Below are positions 1-7,838 of a DNA stretch of 22,742 bases, piece by piece. The stretch is from an uncultured Actinomyces sp. (lineage in GTDB: Bacteria; Actinomycetota; Actinomycetes; Actinomycetales; Actinomycetaceae): assembly GCA_902373545.1 (NCBI GenBank), contig CABKMZ010000028.1:1-22742 (forward strand). The letters run 5' to 3'. Under the pieces are notes generated by a model, which was not told where the DNA came from, searched no databases, and worked only from the letters and a program-made list of their open reading frames with translations. Every line of letters starts with the position of its first letter. Position 1 is the stretch's first letter. Both the position numbers and the translations under genes were made by a program.

Positions 1-111
1 CTTGGGCCCTTGGATGCGCAGGTTAACCCCTTGGGTGGCAGTGTGGGCGGGGTTGCCCATACTCCACCTGTCGGGTCCAGCCGCGCAGGAACGGGTAAGG
101 GCTACCAGTAA
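1..111 (+). CDS. Possible C-terminal end of a protein, partial at the window edge
   Basis: Frame 1 is open from the first base to a TAA at 109-111, giving 36 codons ending in GTGKGYQ. The stop lies at the base of the strong hairpin at 107-146, which is where the end of a + strand gene convergent with the Q/G-rich protein would be expected. Against it: 36 codons is short for an open frame in GC-rich DNA, a second + frame is also open here, and codon third positions are only moderately GC-rich. No family is recognisable. Treat it as a tentative partial gene. Confidence 0.3.
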   Translation, partial: LGPLDAQVNPLGGSVGGVAHTPPVGSSRAGTGKGYQ

Positions 112-146
112 AGGGGCCCGCGGCTTGTGCCGCGGACCCCTTTACT
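107..146. terminator. Bidirectional hairpin terminator
   Basis: A 17-bp stem pairs AGTAAAGGGGCCCGCGG (107-123) with 130-146 around a 6-nt CTTGTG loop, with a single C/A mismatch. It lies 21 nt beyond the stop codon of the Q/G-rich membrane protein (-) and directly at the stop of a possible + strand gene. There is no long T-run on either side, so it is the hairpin-only type common in high-GC actinobacteria. Confidence 0.75.
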
Positions 147-167
147 GAGCGTTAGTCAGCCGAAGGC

Positions 168-1631
168 TCACACCTGAGGACTGTAGGGGTTCTGAGGCTG
201 CTCGCCCGTCTGCCCCTGCTGGTTCTGCTGACTCTGAGCCGTCTGCCCGAACGGCTGCTGACCGTACTGGGGCTGACCGGCCTGCTGGGTCGGGTACCCC
301 TGCTGGGGCTGAGCACCAAACTGACCCTGCTGGGTCGGGTAGGCCTGCTGGCCCTGGAAGCCCTGCGGCGCGGAGTAGCCCTGCTGGGGCTGAGCACCAA
401 ACTGACCCTGCTGGGTCGGGTAAGCCTGCTGGCCCTGGAAGCCCTGCTGACCCTGCTGCCCCATCTGGTTGAGCAGGGCAGGCGTCGTATCCAGGGGGGC
501 GACATTACCCTGCTTAAGCTCGAGAAGCAGAATGACACCGGCAGCGCCAAGACAGAGCCCGAAGAAGGAGAACATGTAGAAGCCCATCAGCATGTAATCG
601 AAGTCCCCGACCTTACTGACGAAGTAGAGCGTCTCGATCAACGTCATGAGCGCGAGGAGAACCGAGCCCGCACCCACCGAGATGAAGGCCCACTTCTGGT
701 TCGTCAGCCAGTAGGCGACGCCCAGGCCGACGTTAATGAGCAGCAGCAGCAGGAAGGTAACCGGGAACCAACTCTCTAGGCCGAGGAGCGAGTACGTCCT
801 CCAAACGCCATCAACGTAGGGAAGAATCATCGAGATCAAGAGGAACAGCGATGCTGCCGCAATACCGATCAGAGAATAGGTCGCGCGAACGGAACGGCCA
901 CTCACCTTGCCGGTCTGTGCGACTACCGCGTTCTGGAACTGGCTAAATGCCGAGTTTGCGGCAGCGCCAAGCTGCTGGGCGGCAACACCAAGCTGCTGGC
1001 CAGCAGACTGGCCGGGCTGAGCCTGCTGTCCAGGCTGGCCGTACTGGGGCTGGCCGTACTGGGGCTGGCCGGGCTGCGCACCCTGCTGGCCGTACTGGGG
1101 CTGGCCGGGCTGAGCCTGCTGGCCGTACTGGGGCTGACCGAACTGCGCACCCTGCTGACCGTACTGACCCTGTCCGGGCTGGCCATACTGGGGCTGACCG
1201 AACTGCGCACCCTGAGTGGATGCGGTCGACTCACCCTGCGCGGGCGCAGCCTGCTCGGGCTGAGCAGCAACGGGGTTGGCGATGCTTTCGTCGCGAGCGG
1301 CCTCGTTGATAGAGTGCTCGAGATCCTCGTCCGACGGCGCTGCGTCCACGGGGGCCTGCACGACAGGCTGCTCAGGCTCGGCCGCGGGCTGCTCGGATGT
1401 GGATTCCTCGGCGACAACCTCGACAGGGTCTGCCTGCGCGGCGGGGGGCTGAGCGGGAACGACGCCCTGGTCGGCGAGCCACTGCTTCAGGGCAGGGTAC
1501 AACGCCGGATGGGTCGCAACGTAGGGGCGCAGATCCTCGCGCGCGGCAGTAATGTCTGCGAGGTCCTGCGGGCTCAGCGCGGGATTGCTCATGTCAGCAG
1601 CAGTGAGCTGCGACGGATCGATGGTGCTCAT
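168..1631 (-). CDS. Q/G-rich low-complexity protein with N-terminal LRV-like domain and four TM helices
   Basis: This 487-aa protein has no assigned function. Residues about 16-55 (SPQDLADITAAREDLRPYVA and onward) resemble the short variant leucine-rich-repeat module found at the N-terminus of many actinobacterial membrane proteins. An acidic, Ala/Pro/Gln-rich linker follows. Residues about 140-210 are imperfect repeats of QFGQPQYGQ / AQPGQPQYGQ. Four hydrophobic segments lie at about 252-271, 290-309, 314-337 and 346-371. The C-terminal 110 residues are again Q/G/Y-rich and contain a 27-residue duplication (QGFQGQQAYPTQQGQFGAQPQ). The start ATG is preceded by GAGAGGA at about 8 nt. A multimeric membrane scaffold or envelope-stress protein is conceivable, but only the topology and repeats are seen. 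It ends in a strong hairpin. Confidence 0.85.
   Translation of the reverse strand: MSTIDPSQLTAADMSNPALSPQDLADITAAREDLRPYVATHPALYPALKQWLADQGVVPAQPPAAQADPVEVVAEESTSEQPAAEPEQPVVQAPVDAAPSDEDLEHSINEAARDESIANPVAAQPEQAAPAQGESTASTQGAQFGQPQYGQPGQGQYGQQGAQFGQPQYGQQAQPGQPQYGQQGAQPGQPQYGQPQYGQPGQQAQPGQSAGQQLGVAAQQLGAAANSAFSQFQNAVVAQTGKVSGRSVRATYSLIGIAAASLFLLISMILPYVDGVWRTYSLLGLESWFPVTFLLLLLINVGLGVAYWLTNQKWAFISVGAGSVLLALMTLIETLYFVSKVGDFDYMLMGFYMFSFFGLCLGAAGVILLLELKQGNVAPLDTTPALLNQMGQQGQQGFQGQQAYPTQQGQFGAQPQQGYSAPQGFQGQQAYPTQQGQFGAQPQQGYPTQQAGQPQYGQQPFGQTAQSQQNQQGQTGEQPQNPYSPQV
300..446. repeat. 81-bp-period direct repeat inside the Q/G-rich gene
   Basis: Bases 300-365 recur at 381-446 with one visible substitution, an offset of 81 bp (27 codons). 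The unit encodes the C-terminal QGFQGQQAYPTQQGQFGAQPQ segment twice. Near identity at the DNA level, including third positions, points to a recent in-frame duplication. Copy number is likely to vary between strains. Confidence 0.85.
1010..1215. repeat. Degenerate short tandem repeats encoding GQPQYGQ-type units
   Basis: The + strand shows many copies of words such as GTACTGGGGCTG, GGCCGGGCTG and CACCCTGCTG in varied order. They encode the central PQYGQ/AQPGQ tract of the membrane protein on the - strand. Units are 9-30 bp multiples of three, so length changes stay in frame. Confidence 0.8.
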
Positions 1632-1680
1632 CTGTATTCCTCTCGCACCCGAAAGTGCACTTCCTGATGGCGAACAACCA

Positions 1681-1711
1681 ATTGTATCGTGTGACGCACA
1701 CGCCTGGTCAA
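1681..1711 (-). promoter_or_regulatory. Candidate promoter of the Q/G-rich gene with a dyad in the spacer
   Basis: On the - strand TTGACC (1711-1706) and TACAAT (1686-1681) are separated by 19 nt, 50 nt upstream of the ATG. The spacer contains a perfect dyad CGTGTG-ACG-CACACG (1688-1702), a position where a repressor would block RNA polymerase. The spacing is longer than the 17-nt optimum, so this is a candidate only. Confidence 0.4.
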
Positions 1712-1737
1712 GACGTTCACAGGGCGGGACGCGAGGG

Positions 1738-1772
1738 AAACAAAAGACCCGGCCCCTAACGGGACCGGGTCT
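1738..1772 (-). terminator. Rho-independent terminator of tRNA-fMet
   Basis: The stem AGACCCGG/CCGGGTCT (1745-1752 with 1765-1772) is extended by CCC/GGG after one mismatch, with a TAAC loop. On the - strand it is followed by TTTTGTTT (1745-1738). It begins 5 nt after the tRNA 3' end. Confidence 0.85.
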
Positions 1773-1776
1773 GTGG

Positions 1777-1853
1777 TGGTAGCGGGGACAGGATTTGAAC
1801 CTGCGACCTCCGGGTTATGAGCCCGGCGAGCTACCGAACTGCTCCACCCCGCG
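1777..1853 (-). tRNA. tRNA-Met, initiator (anticodon CAT)
   Basis: The - strand reads CGCGGGGTGGAGCAG at the 5' end and folds into a 77-nt tRNA with encoded CCA (complement of TGG at 1777-1779). The anticodon is CAT, and the anticodon stem has the three consecutive G:C pairs (CCGGG...CCCGG) typical of initiator tRNA. The first base C is opposite T72 and unpaired, the other initiator hallmark needed for formylation and for avoiding elongation. The T-arm has GGTTCAAATCC. Confidence 0.96.
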
Positions 1854-1865
1854 TCGGTGGTTAAA

Positions 1866-1894
1866 AGCTTACCACTAGGGTCAAGACAGGTCAA
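1866..1894 (-). promoter_or_regulatory. Sigma-A-type promoter of tRNA-fMet
   Basis: On the - strand TTGACC (1894-1889) and TAAGCT (1871-1866) are exactly 17 nt apart, with the -10 ending 12 nt before tRNA base 1. A second TTGACC lies within the spacer but is too close to the -10 to serve. Confidence 0.7.
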
Positions 1895-1910
1895 ACAAAG
1901 CGGCCGTGAG

Positions 1911-2480
1911 CTACCTCTCCCAACGGAACTCGTTCTCGGTTGATCGACGGTTATTGGCCACAAGGAGCCACATCGCGACGCCGATGCCGACCCAGGTCAC
2001 GACCCACATGAAAAAGGCCCGCACCTCCATTACGCGCTGCTCGTATGTGACCTCGTTGCCCGACAGGTCCGGGAGCGGAGGAACCATCAGGTCGTACCAA
2101 TGCCCGCCGTGAGCAACCGCGAGGATGGGATCGGCGACGAAGGCCGTAACCACGAGGATGCCGGCGGCGGCAAGACGACATCGGTTGCTTCCCTTGACCA
2201 GAGCTAGAGCCGTCAACACGATCAGCAGGACATCGAAGGCAGCCCAGAACCAGAAGTGCCCCGACGCAAATCTCTGCAGATAGAGGTGTAATCGCACGAA
2301 GTCGTCCGGGATGAAGCGTTCAGCCAGGTGAATACTCCACGCGACCAGCAGGATCACCAGCCCCAGGCGCGTTCCTCGCGACAGCGGCATACGCGCGGCT
2401 CCAGCGTATCCGGTCCCTGCAGATTCCACGGCGGGTTCTCCTCCGGGGCTGTCCTGGTGTCGAGGCTGCGTCGCACTCAT
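1911..2480 (-). CDS. Hypothetical four-TM membrane protein
   Basis: This 189-aa protein belongs to no family I recognise. Hydrophobic segments lie at about 38-55, 77-95, 103-123 and 156-174. A polar loop containing HGGHWYDLMVPPLPDL lies between the last two helices, and both termini are polar. I start at ATG 2480 because AGGAGAG lies at SD distance (GGAGAGAACATG). An in-frame ATG at 2540, with GAAGGGGTGAAC before it, would add 20 residues including CSVC. The gene lies downstream of the UPF0182 gene on the same strand, separated by a strong hairpin, so it probably has its own promoter. Confidence 0.7.
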   Translation of the reverse strand: MSATQPRHQDSPGGEPAVESAGTGYAGAARMPLSRGTRLGLVILLVAWSIHLAERFIPDDFVRLHLYLQRFASGHFWFWAAFDVLLIVLTALALVKGSNRCRLAAAGILVVTAFVADPILAVAHGGHWYDLMVPPLPDLSGNEVTYEQRVMEVRAFFMWVVTWVGIGVAMWLLVANNRRSTENEFRWER

Positions 2481-2569
2481 GTTCTCTCCTTCTCGCCCAC
2501 CGGCTGCTACACCCAAGCATACGGAACATACACGCGTCATGTTCACCCCTTCCCTGCATGCAGATGCAG

Positions 2570-2611
2570 CGCGCCCGGCCTGCAACCCACGAGGATGCCA
2601 GGCCGGGCGCG
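2570..2611 (-). terminator. Hairpin terminator after the UPF0182 gene
   Basis: A perfect 13-bp inverted repeat CGCGCCCGGCCTG (2570-2582) / CAGGCCGGGCGCG (2599-2611) surrounds a 16-nt loop and begins 20 nt after the UPF0182 stop codon. There is no T-run, and the arms are very GC-rich. Confidence 0.65.
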
Positions 2612-2630
2612 TGGAGCACGCAGCGAGAGG

Positions 2631-5600
2631 CTATGAGCCACTCTGCGCGTCAGCCGATGCTGACGGCGCTGGCGCCGCGTCCGTAGCTGACGGGCTCGGG
2701 CTAGGCGCGGGCACGGCACCAGAAGAAGCACCGCCCAGCGCGGTCTGCGCCGCCTCGGCGCGGTTCAGCGCGTCGTGCAGGCGGTTCTGGGCCTCACCGT
2801 ATGCGGTCCAGTCGCCCTTGCTCATCGCGGCGTCCGCATCGCGCAGCGCCTGACCCGCATCGGACACGGCCTGGCTCAGCTGCGCGGACGGGTCACCCGA
2901 GACGGAGGCACCGGACTGTCCCCCGCTGTCGCCAGCCGGTGTTGAAGGCGTGGTCGTCGCGGCCGTCCCGTCGTCCGCGACGAGCTGGCGCAGGGACTCC
3001 TCGAGGGTGGGCGCGAAGCCGACCTTGTCGCCGAAAGCCGTCAGGACGGAGCGCAGCACGGGGTAGGACGCGGATCCGGTGCCCTGGACATAGACGGGCT
3101 GGACGTAGAGCAGGCCGCCACCCACGGGCAGGGTCAGCAGGTTGCCTCGGATGACGGTCGAGTCAGCCTGGTTGAGCAGGTTCAGCTGGGTGGCGATCTT
3201 CTCGTCGGAGTCGTACTTGTTCTGGACCTGGCCGGGGCCGGGCACGGTCGTCGACGAGGGCAGGGCCAGCAGGCGGAGCTTGCCGTAGCCCTCGCGCACC
3301 TCGCCGGGGGTGTTCCCCGTCTCGGAATCGACCGCGAGGAAGCCAGCCATGGCCTCGCGACGGCCCTCACCGCCGCCACCGGGCACGAACACGGAGGTCA
3401 GCGAGAACTCGGCGCTCTCCTGGCCGGGCATCTGCATGGTCAGGTAGTACGGGGGCTGCAGGGCGGTCGGTGCGGACACGCGGTTGCCGTTCGCGTCCAC
3501 GCCCGCGGAGGGTGCGCTCGAGGCGGTGGCGTCCCCGTAGGTCGAGGTCTCCTCGGCGAGGCGCCAGCGGTCACCGCCCGAGTAGAAGCCGGCCGCGTCG
3601 GTGACGTGGTAGGTGGCCAGCAGGTTGCGCTGGACCTTGAACATGTCCTCGGGGTAGCGCAGGTGGCTCATGAGGTCGCCGGAGATGGCGGACATGGGCT
3701 CGACGCTGCCGGGGTAGATCTTTTCCCAGGTGCGCAGGATCGGGTCCTGGTCATCCCAACGGAACAGGCGCACAGAGCCGTCGTAGGCGTCGACGACGGC
3801 CTTGACGGAGTTACGCATGTAGTTGATCTTGTTGTTCTGGACGTACTGGCCCACCTGCGTGGACTGGGAGTCCACGGTCGCGTCCGAGAGGGACTCGTGC
3901 TGGGAGTAGGGGTAGTTGTTCGTGGTCGTGTAGGCGTCGACCACCCACACCAGGCGCTTGGGGGTCGAGGCGTCCCCGTCCATGTCGACGACCGCCGGGT
4001 AGGCGGACTGCTCGAGCGTCAGGTAGGGGGCGACCTTGGACACGCGCTGGAGTGGGTCGCGGTCGTAGAGGATTTGCGAGGCCTCGTTGGTCTGGGAGGA
4101 GAAGAACAGGTCGGTGGACCCGAACTTGATGGCGTACAGGAGCTTGTTCCACGTGTTACCCACGGAGGGGCCGCCGTTGCCGGTGAAGGTCGTGGAGACC
4201 TGGCCGCCGACCGCGGTGTCATCCGGGTAGTCGAGTTCCTGGGGTGCCGCCCCCTCGGGGGCACCGACGATGGAGTACGTGGGCGAGCCGGGGCTAAAGT
4301 AGACGCGCTCCTCGTAGTCACCCATTTCGCCCACCGACGGCACGGACTGCTCCCAGTAGGAGGGCAGGCCGTCGCTGGTCAGCTGGTTGCCGTAGGCGGC
4401 GACCGCACCGAAGCCGTGCGTGTAGACGGTGTGCTGGTTGACCCAGGTCTGCTGCTCGGCGGACAGGCCGGACAGGTTGAGTTCGCGCACGGAGATGACA
4501 GTGTCGCGGCGCTCGCCGCCCACGTCGTAGCGGTCGACCTTCATGCCGGAGTTGAAGCCGTAGTACAGGCGGGACTGCTGGAGCTGCTGGACGGTCTTCG
4601 TGATGACCTTGGGGTCGAGGAGGCGCACCTGGGAGGTCAGGGCCTCGTTGTCGAACTGGCCGGCCGAGGCCGTGGTGGCCGCGTCGTAGTTGGTCTGGTA
4701 GTCGACGTCGTCGAGGCCGTAGGCGGCCAGGGTTGCGTCGATGTTGCGCTGGATGTAGGGCGATTCGAGGGTGCGCTGGTTGGGGCGCACGCGGAACTGC
4801 TCGATGAGCGCGGGGTATGCCCCACCCAGGATCAGGGCCGCGATGACGGTGACGGCGACGCCCGTGACGGGCAGGCGCCAGGTGCCGCGGAACGCAGCGA
4901 CGACGAAGAGGGCGGCGACCAGGAAGGAGATGACCGCCAGGATCGAGTGGGCGGGCAGGGTCGCGTTGATGTCGGAGTACATGGCGCCGTGGATGGAGCC
5001 CGTATCCGAGGTGAGCAGTTCGTAGCGGCCCAGCCAGTAGTTGATGCCGATGAAGACGGACAGCGTGGCTGCCATCAGGCCGGTCTGCAGGCGCGCGTGC
5101 TTGGAGGCGTGGGGGCGCGGAGCCAGTCGGATCGTCCCGTAGAGGTAGTTGACCACGAGGGCGGCGGCCAGGCCGATGCCGGTGACCGTCATCAGGAAGG
5201 AGACGAGCACCTTGATCGCGGGCAGAACGAAGACGAAGAAGGAGATGTCCAGGCCGAACTGGGGGTCGACCTGGTCGAAGGAGGAAGCGTTGAGGAACTG
5301 CAGGAGGGTACGCCATTCGGTGGCCAGGCGAGCGCCGTTCGTGAAGCCGAAGAAGAGCGCGACGGCCCAGAAGGCGAAGCGCCGCACGGGTTCGAGTGCT
5401 TCCTGATAGGCGCGCAGCGCGGCGGAGGCCTGCCCGCGCGTGGAGGAGGCGCGGTGGCGATAGGCGTAGGCCATGGAGAAGTACAACAGGCCGGTCGCAA
5501 CCACCATGCCGACCGCGAAGAGGCCGATGTGGGCGCCCCACTGGGTCAAGATGACGCGGGTGGCGCTCATCTGGCGGAACCACAGGATCTCCGTCCAGAC

Positions 5601-5759
5601 GATGGAGGCACCGTAGATGACGCCGATGATGGCGATGAGCGCGGTAACCGTGATCGCGCCGGGGCCGGGCTTGCGCAGCTTCACCTCGACGTGTGGCGTT
5701 CGCGGCCCTCGTGGTCGGCGCGGCTCATCGGATCCGAAGACCGAAAATGGGAAGCTCAC
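2631..5759 (-). CDS. UPF0182 family large membrane protein
   Basis: This 1042-aa protein matches the actinobacterial UPF0182 family (about 950-1050 aa; Rv3193c-like), whose function is unknown. The N-terminal third has about seven hydrophobic segments: about 35-55, 78-102, 128-147, 170-205, 228-246, 268-290 and 296-320. A long soluble, probably extracytoplasmic domain follows, with family-like stretches such as NQRTLESPYIQRNIDATLAA, VYTHGFG and LRYPEDMFKVQRNLLATYHV. The C-terminus has a helical Ala/Asp-rich stretch (LSQAVSDAGQALRDADAAMSKGDW) and then a Pro/Ser/Ala-rich tail. The start is GTG with GAGAGGA about 7 nt upstream. It is divergent from the PPA1309-family gene, a conserved neighbour. 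Confidence 0.93.
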   Translation of the reverse strand: MSFPFSVFGSDEPRRPRGPRTPHVEVKLRKPGPGAITVTALIAIIGVIYGASIVWTEILWFRQMSATRVILTQWGAHIGLFAVGMVVATGLLYFSMAYAYRHRASSTRGQASAALRAYQEALEPVRRFAFWAVALFFGFTNGARLATEWRTLLQFLNASSFDQVDPQFGLDISFFVFVLPAIKVLVSFLMTVTGIGLAAALVVNYLYGTIRLAPRPHASKHARLQTGLMAATLSVFIGINYWLGRYELLTSDTGSIHGAMYSDINATLPAHSILAVISFLVAALFVVAAFRGTWRLPVTGVAVTVIAALILGGAYPALIEQFRVRPNQRTLESPYIQRNIDATLAAYGLDDVDYQTNYDAATTASAGQFDNEALTSQVRLLDPKVITKTVQQLQQSRLYYGFNSGMKVDRYDVGGERRDTVISVRELNLSGLSAEQQTWVNQHTVYTHGFGAVAAYGNQLTSDGLPSYWEQSVPSVGEMGDYEERVYFSPGSPTYSIVGAPEGAAPQELDYPDDTAVGGQVSTTFTGNGGPSVGNTWNKLLYAIKFGSTDLFFSSQTNEASQILYDRDPLQRVSKVAPYLTLEQSAYPAVVDMDGDASTPKRLVWVVDAYTTTNNYPYSQHESLSDATVDSQSTQVGQYVQNNKINYMRNSVKAVVDAYDGSVRLFRWDDQDPILRTWEKIYPGSVEPMSAISGDLMSHLRYPEDMFKVQRNLLATYHVTDAAGFYSGGDRWRLAEETSTYGDATASSAPSAGVDANGNRVSAPTALQPPYYLTMQMPGQESAEFSLTSVFVPGGGGEGRREAMAGFLAVDSETGNTPGEVREGYGKLRLLALPSSTTVPGPGQVQNKYDSDEKIATQLNLLNQADSTVIRGNLLTLPVGGGLLYVQPVYVQGTGSASYPVLRSVLTAFGDKVGFAPTLEESLRQLVADDGTAATTTPSTPAGDSGGQSGASVSGDPSAQLSQAVSDAGQALRDADAAMSKGDWTAYGEAQNRLHDALNRAEAAQTALGGASSGAVPAPSPSPSATDAAPAPSASADAQSGS

Positions 5760-5859
5760 AGCAATCCTCTCTGTTAAACCGAAAGCTAGGTCCCAGTCTA
5801 CCGGCGGGCACGTTGTTCTTCGTTGCTGTCTTGTCCGCTCTCCGTGAGATTATGGGGTT

Positions 5860-6429
5860 ATGACTGTTGAGATGATGCCGAGTGCGCGACAGATCGCGCT
5901 GGCCAACGTAGTTGTTGATATTGAGAAGGGTGCCGCCCGGGTTGGGTGGGACCACGCGCCTTCCATTTACGCGCTGGTTCCCACGGCGATGCTGCTCGCC
6001 GATCCGAATCTGCCGTCCGACATCGCCGATCAGCTCCGAAGCGGGTGGGACGGCTCGGAGGATCACCTGAGTGCCATCATTCAGGAGGATCTGGACACTG
6101 ACGACGTGGAGCAAGTTCTCGCCCACCTCGCCTGGCCCGAGGCCGTCCCGGGCGCCGCGATCACCGTCGAACGCATCGTGGTTCCCCCGGAGGTGGAGGA
6201 CGAGGCCCCCGAGGACCCGGAGGAGGCCCTGGAGTTCATTTCCAATCACCCCTCGCGCACGGACGTGCGCCTGGCGGTGGGTGTCATGCGTACCGGCGAG
6301 TCCTGGTGCGCGCTGCGCACGCGCCCCTTCGACTCCGACGACAAGGTCGGGCAGGGCTCCGCGCTGGTCCCCGCCCTCGTTGAGGCACTGCGCGCGTCCC
6401 TCGAGCCGGTGACGGAGGAGGAAGCCTGA
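5860..6429 (+). CDS. PPA1309 family protein
   Basis: This 189-aa soluble acidic protein is recognised as the actinobacterial PPA1309 family of unknown function. It opens ARQIALANVVVDIEKGAARVGWD and contains APSIYALVPTAMLL, IIQEDLD and the C-terminal DVRLAVGVMRTGESWCALR block. No catalytic motif or membrane segment is visible. It lies between UPF0182 (divergent) and the YlbL-like protease (convergent), as is usual for this family. No Shine-Dalgarno precedes the ATG. Instead the -10-like hexamer GATTAT (5848-5853) lies 6 nt upstream, suggesting a leaderless mRNA. Confidence 0.88.
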   Translation: MTVEMMPSARQIALANVVVDIEKGAARVGWDHAPSIYALVPTAMLLADPNLPSDIADQLRSGWDGSEDHLSAIIQEDLDTDDVEQVLAHLAWPEAVPGAAITVERIVVPPEVEDEAPEDPEEALEFISNHPSRTDVRLAVGVMRTGESWCALRTRPFDSDDKVGQGSALVPALVEALRASLEPVTEEEA

Positions 6430-6441
6430 GAGCATAGAGGA

Positions 6442-6482
6442 GGCCCCGGCCTCGTCCGGACCAGATGGACGAGGCCGGGGCC
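6442..6482. terminator. Bidirectional terminator, CCCCGGCCTCG family
   Basis: A perfect 16-bp stem GGCCCCGGCCTCGTCC (6442-6457) pairs with 6467-6482 around a 9-nt loop. It lies between two convergent genes (PPA1309 family and YlbL-like protease). The same arm sequence recurs at 16444 and 20436 and as a half-copy at 22671. Confidence 0.85.
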
Positions 6483-6534
6483 CTTGTGCACCCACCTGAC
6501 GAAAGCCGGTGGGCGGGCTTGAGAGCGCCCCGCG

Positions 6535-7713
6535 CTACTGGCAGGTCGGCAAGGTTGCGCCGTTGCCTTCCGCGATCGTGGCGACGGCGGTGGCGGCTTC
6601 GGACAGGTTGGAGACCTTCACGACGCGCAGACCGTCGGGGACATGCCCGACGACTTCGGAGCAGTTGTCGGAGGGGGCAAGGAACCACTGGGCGCCGTCG
6701 TCGTGGGCGCCCCACATCTTTTGCTGGATGCCGCCGATGGGGCCGACCTGGCCGTCGAAGGACATCGTGCCGGTGCCGGCGATGGCGTTGCCGCCGGTCA
6801 TGTCGCCGGGGGTGAGGCGGTCGATGATGCCCAGGGAGAACATCATGCCGGCGCTGGGGCCGCCGACGCCGTCGAGGTTGAAGGAGATGTCAACGGGCAG
6901 CTCCGGGGTGACGGACAGGTAGATGCCGAGCTTGGACCCGCTTTCGGTGGCGGAGGCGGCGATGGAGTCGAAGGAGACGTCGCGCACCACGCCGTCGCGC
7001 TCGATGGTGAGGGTCATGTGGCTTCCGGCGGGCACCGTGCGCATGAGTGTGAAGGGCAGTGAGGCGTGGGTGATCTCGTGGCGCGTGCCGTCGGGCGTTG
7101 TGATCGCTTGGAGGATGTCGCCCTGCTGGACGATGCCGTCCGCGTTGGAGCCCTCCGTGGCGCCTTCGATCGTGACGGTCGCGGGGACGTCCCAGCCGAG
7201 GTATTCGAGGGCGGCGACCTGAGAGGTGGTCTGCGAGTTGCGCATCATGGCGGACTGGGCATCGCTGATGTCGTTGTACGTGGTCCCCGAGGGGTAGACG
7301 GATTCGTAGTCGACGATCTTGGAGTGAGAGTCGAAGTAGGCCATGAGCAGCTGGGCGAAGTTCAGGCGATTGCCGGGCCCACCCGATTCGGAGACGGTGA
7401 CCATGCGCAGCTGGCCCTGGCCGGGCTTCGCCTTGGCGGTGACTGACGCCGATTGGGCGTCGTCGAGCTGGACCTCCTCCCCCGTCGTGGGGTCAGTGCC
7501 TTCGATGGCAATCATCGGTTCGCCGTTGGCGGAACCCAGCACGTTGAAGGTTGGGCCGGGGCTGGAGACCACGAAGGGGACGGGCACCCACAGGAGGATG
7601 ACCGCCATTGCAAGCAGCGCCAGGAATGCTGTGATGATCCTCCATCTGCGCATGGGGCTGTCGCGGTCAGCCTCCTCATGCAGATCGGGCTCGCCGTCAA
7701 TTCTCGAGGTCAT
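6535..7713 (-). CDS. YlbL-like membrane-anchored PDZ / Lon-type (S16) serine protease
   Basis: This 392-aa protein has a short cytoplasmic N-terminus, one membrane anchor (about 24-50, ITAFLALLAMAVILLWVPVPF), a central region with a PDZ-like segment (about 175-250, including GIVQQGDILQAI) and a C-terminal S16 domain. The catalytic Ser287 lies in GGPSAGM and the Lys332 partner in GGIQQKMWGA, giving the Ser/Lys dyad with Lon-like spacing. The family (Rv3194c / YlbL / SdrC-like) cleaves proteins outside or at the membrane; the substrate is unknown. I start at ATG 7713 because AAGGAAA is at SD distance; an upstream in-frame start at 7746 has no such support. A CACAAT -10-like hexamer lies at 7740-7735. 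Confidence 0.92.
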   Translation of the reverse strand: MTSRIDGEPDLHEEADRDSPMRRWRIITAFLALLAMAVILLWVPVPFVVSSPGPTFNVLGSANGEPMIAIEGTDPTTGEEVQLDDAQSASVTAKAKPGQGQLRMVTVSESGGPGNRLNFAQLLMAYFDSHSKIVDYESVYPSGTTYNDISDAQSAMMRNSQTTSQVAALEYLGWDVPATVTIEGATEGSNADGIVQQGDILQAITTPDGTRHEITHASLPFTLMRTVPAGSHMTLTIERDGVVRDVSFDSIAASATESGSKLGIYLSVTPELPVDISFNLDGVGGPSAGMMFSLGIIDRLTPGDMTGGNAIAGTGTMSFDGQVGPIGGIQQKMWGAHDDGAQWFLAPSDNCSEVVGHVPDGLRVVKVSNLSEAATAVATIAEGNGATLPTCQ

Positions 7714-7838
7714 CTCAGTTTCCTTCACCGTGCTATTGTGTCGCACCAGCGTGGGCAGCGCACGCCCGCCCTTATGCTCTCAGCGTTTTCGCAGGGTTTT
7801 GTCAGCCCGATTCAACGCCTGCCAGCTAGTCTGTGGCC

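Noticed and set aside
1..106. Small stable RNA (SRP RNA-like) at the left edge
   Set aside because: A GTCGGGTCC word hints at it, but the conserved SRP GGAAGG/AGCAGC core is absent.
283..1215. CRISPR-like repeats
   Set aside because: The repeats are in-frame, without unique spacers of constant length, and encode PQYGQ-type protein repeats; no cas genes.
3606..5777. 723-codon open frame antisense to the UPF0182 gene
   Set aside because: Composition is G/V/D/R-rich without domains, as expected from the complement of GC-rich codons; the opposite strand encodes a recognised family.
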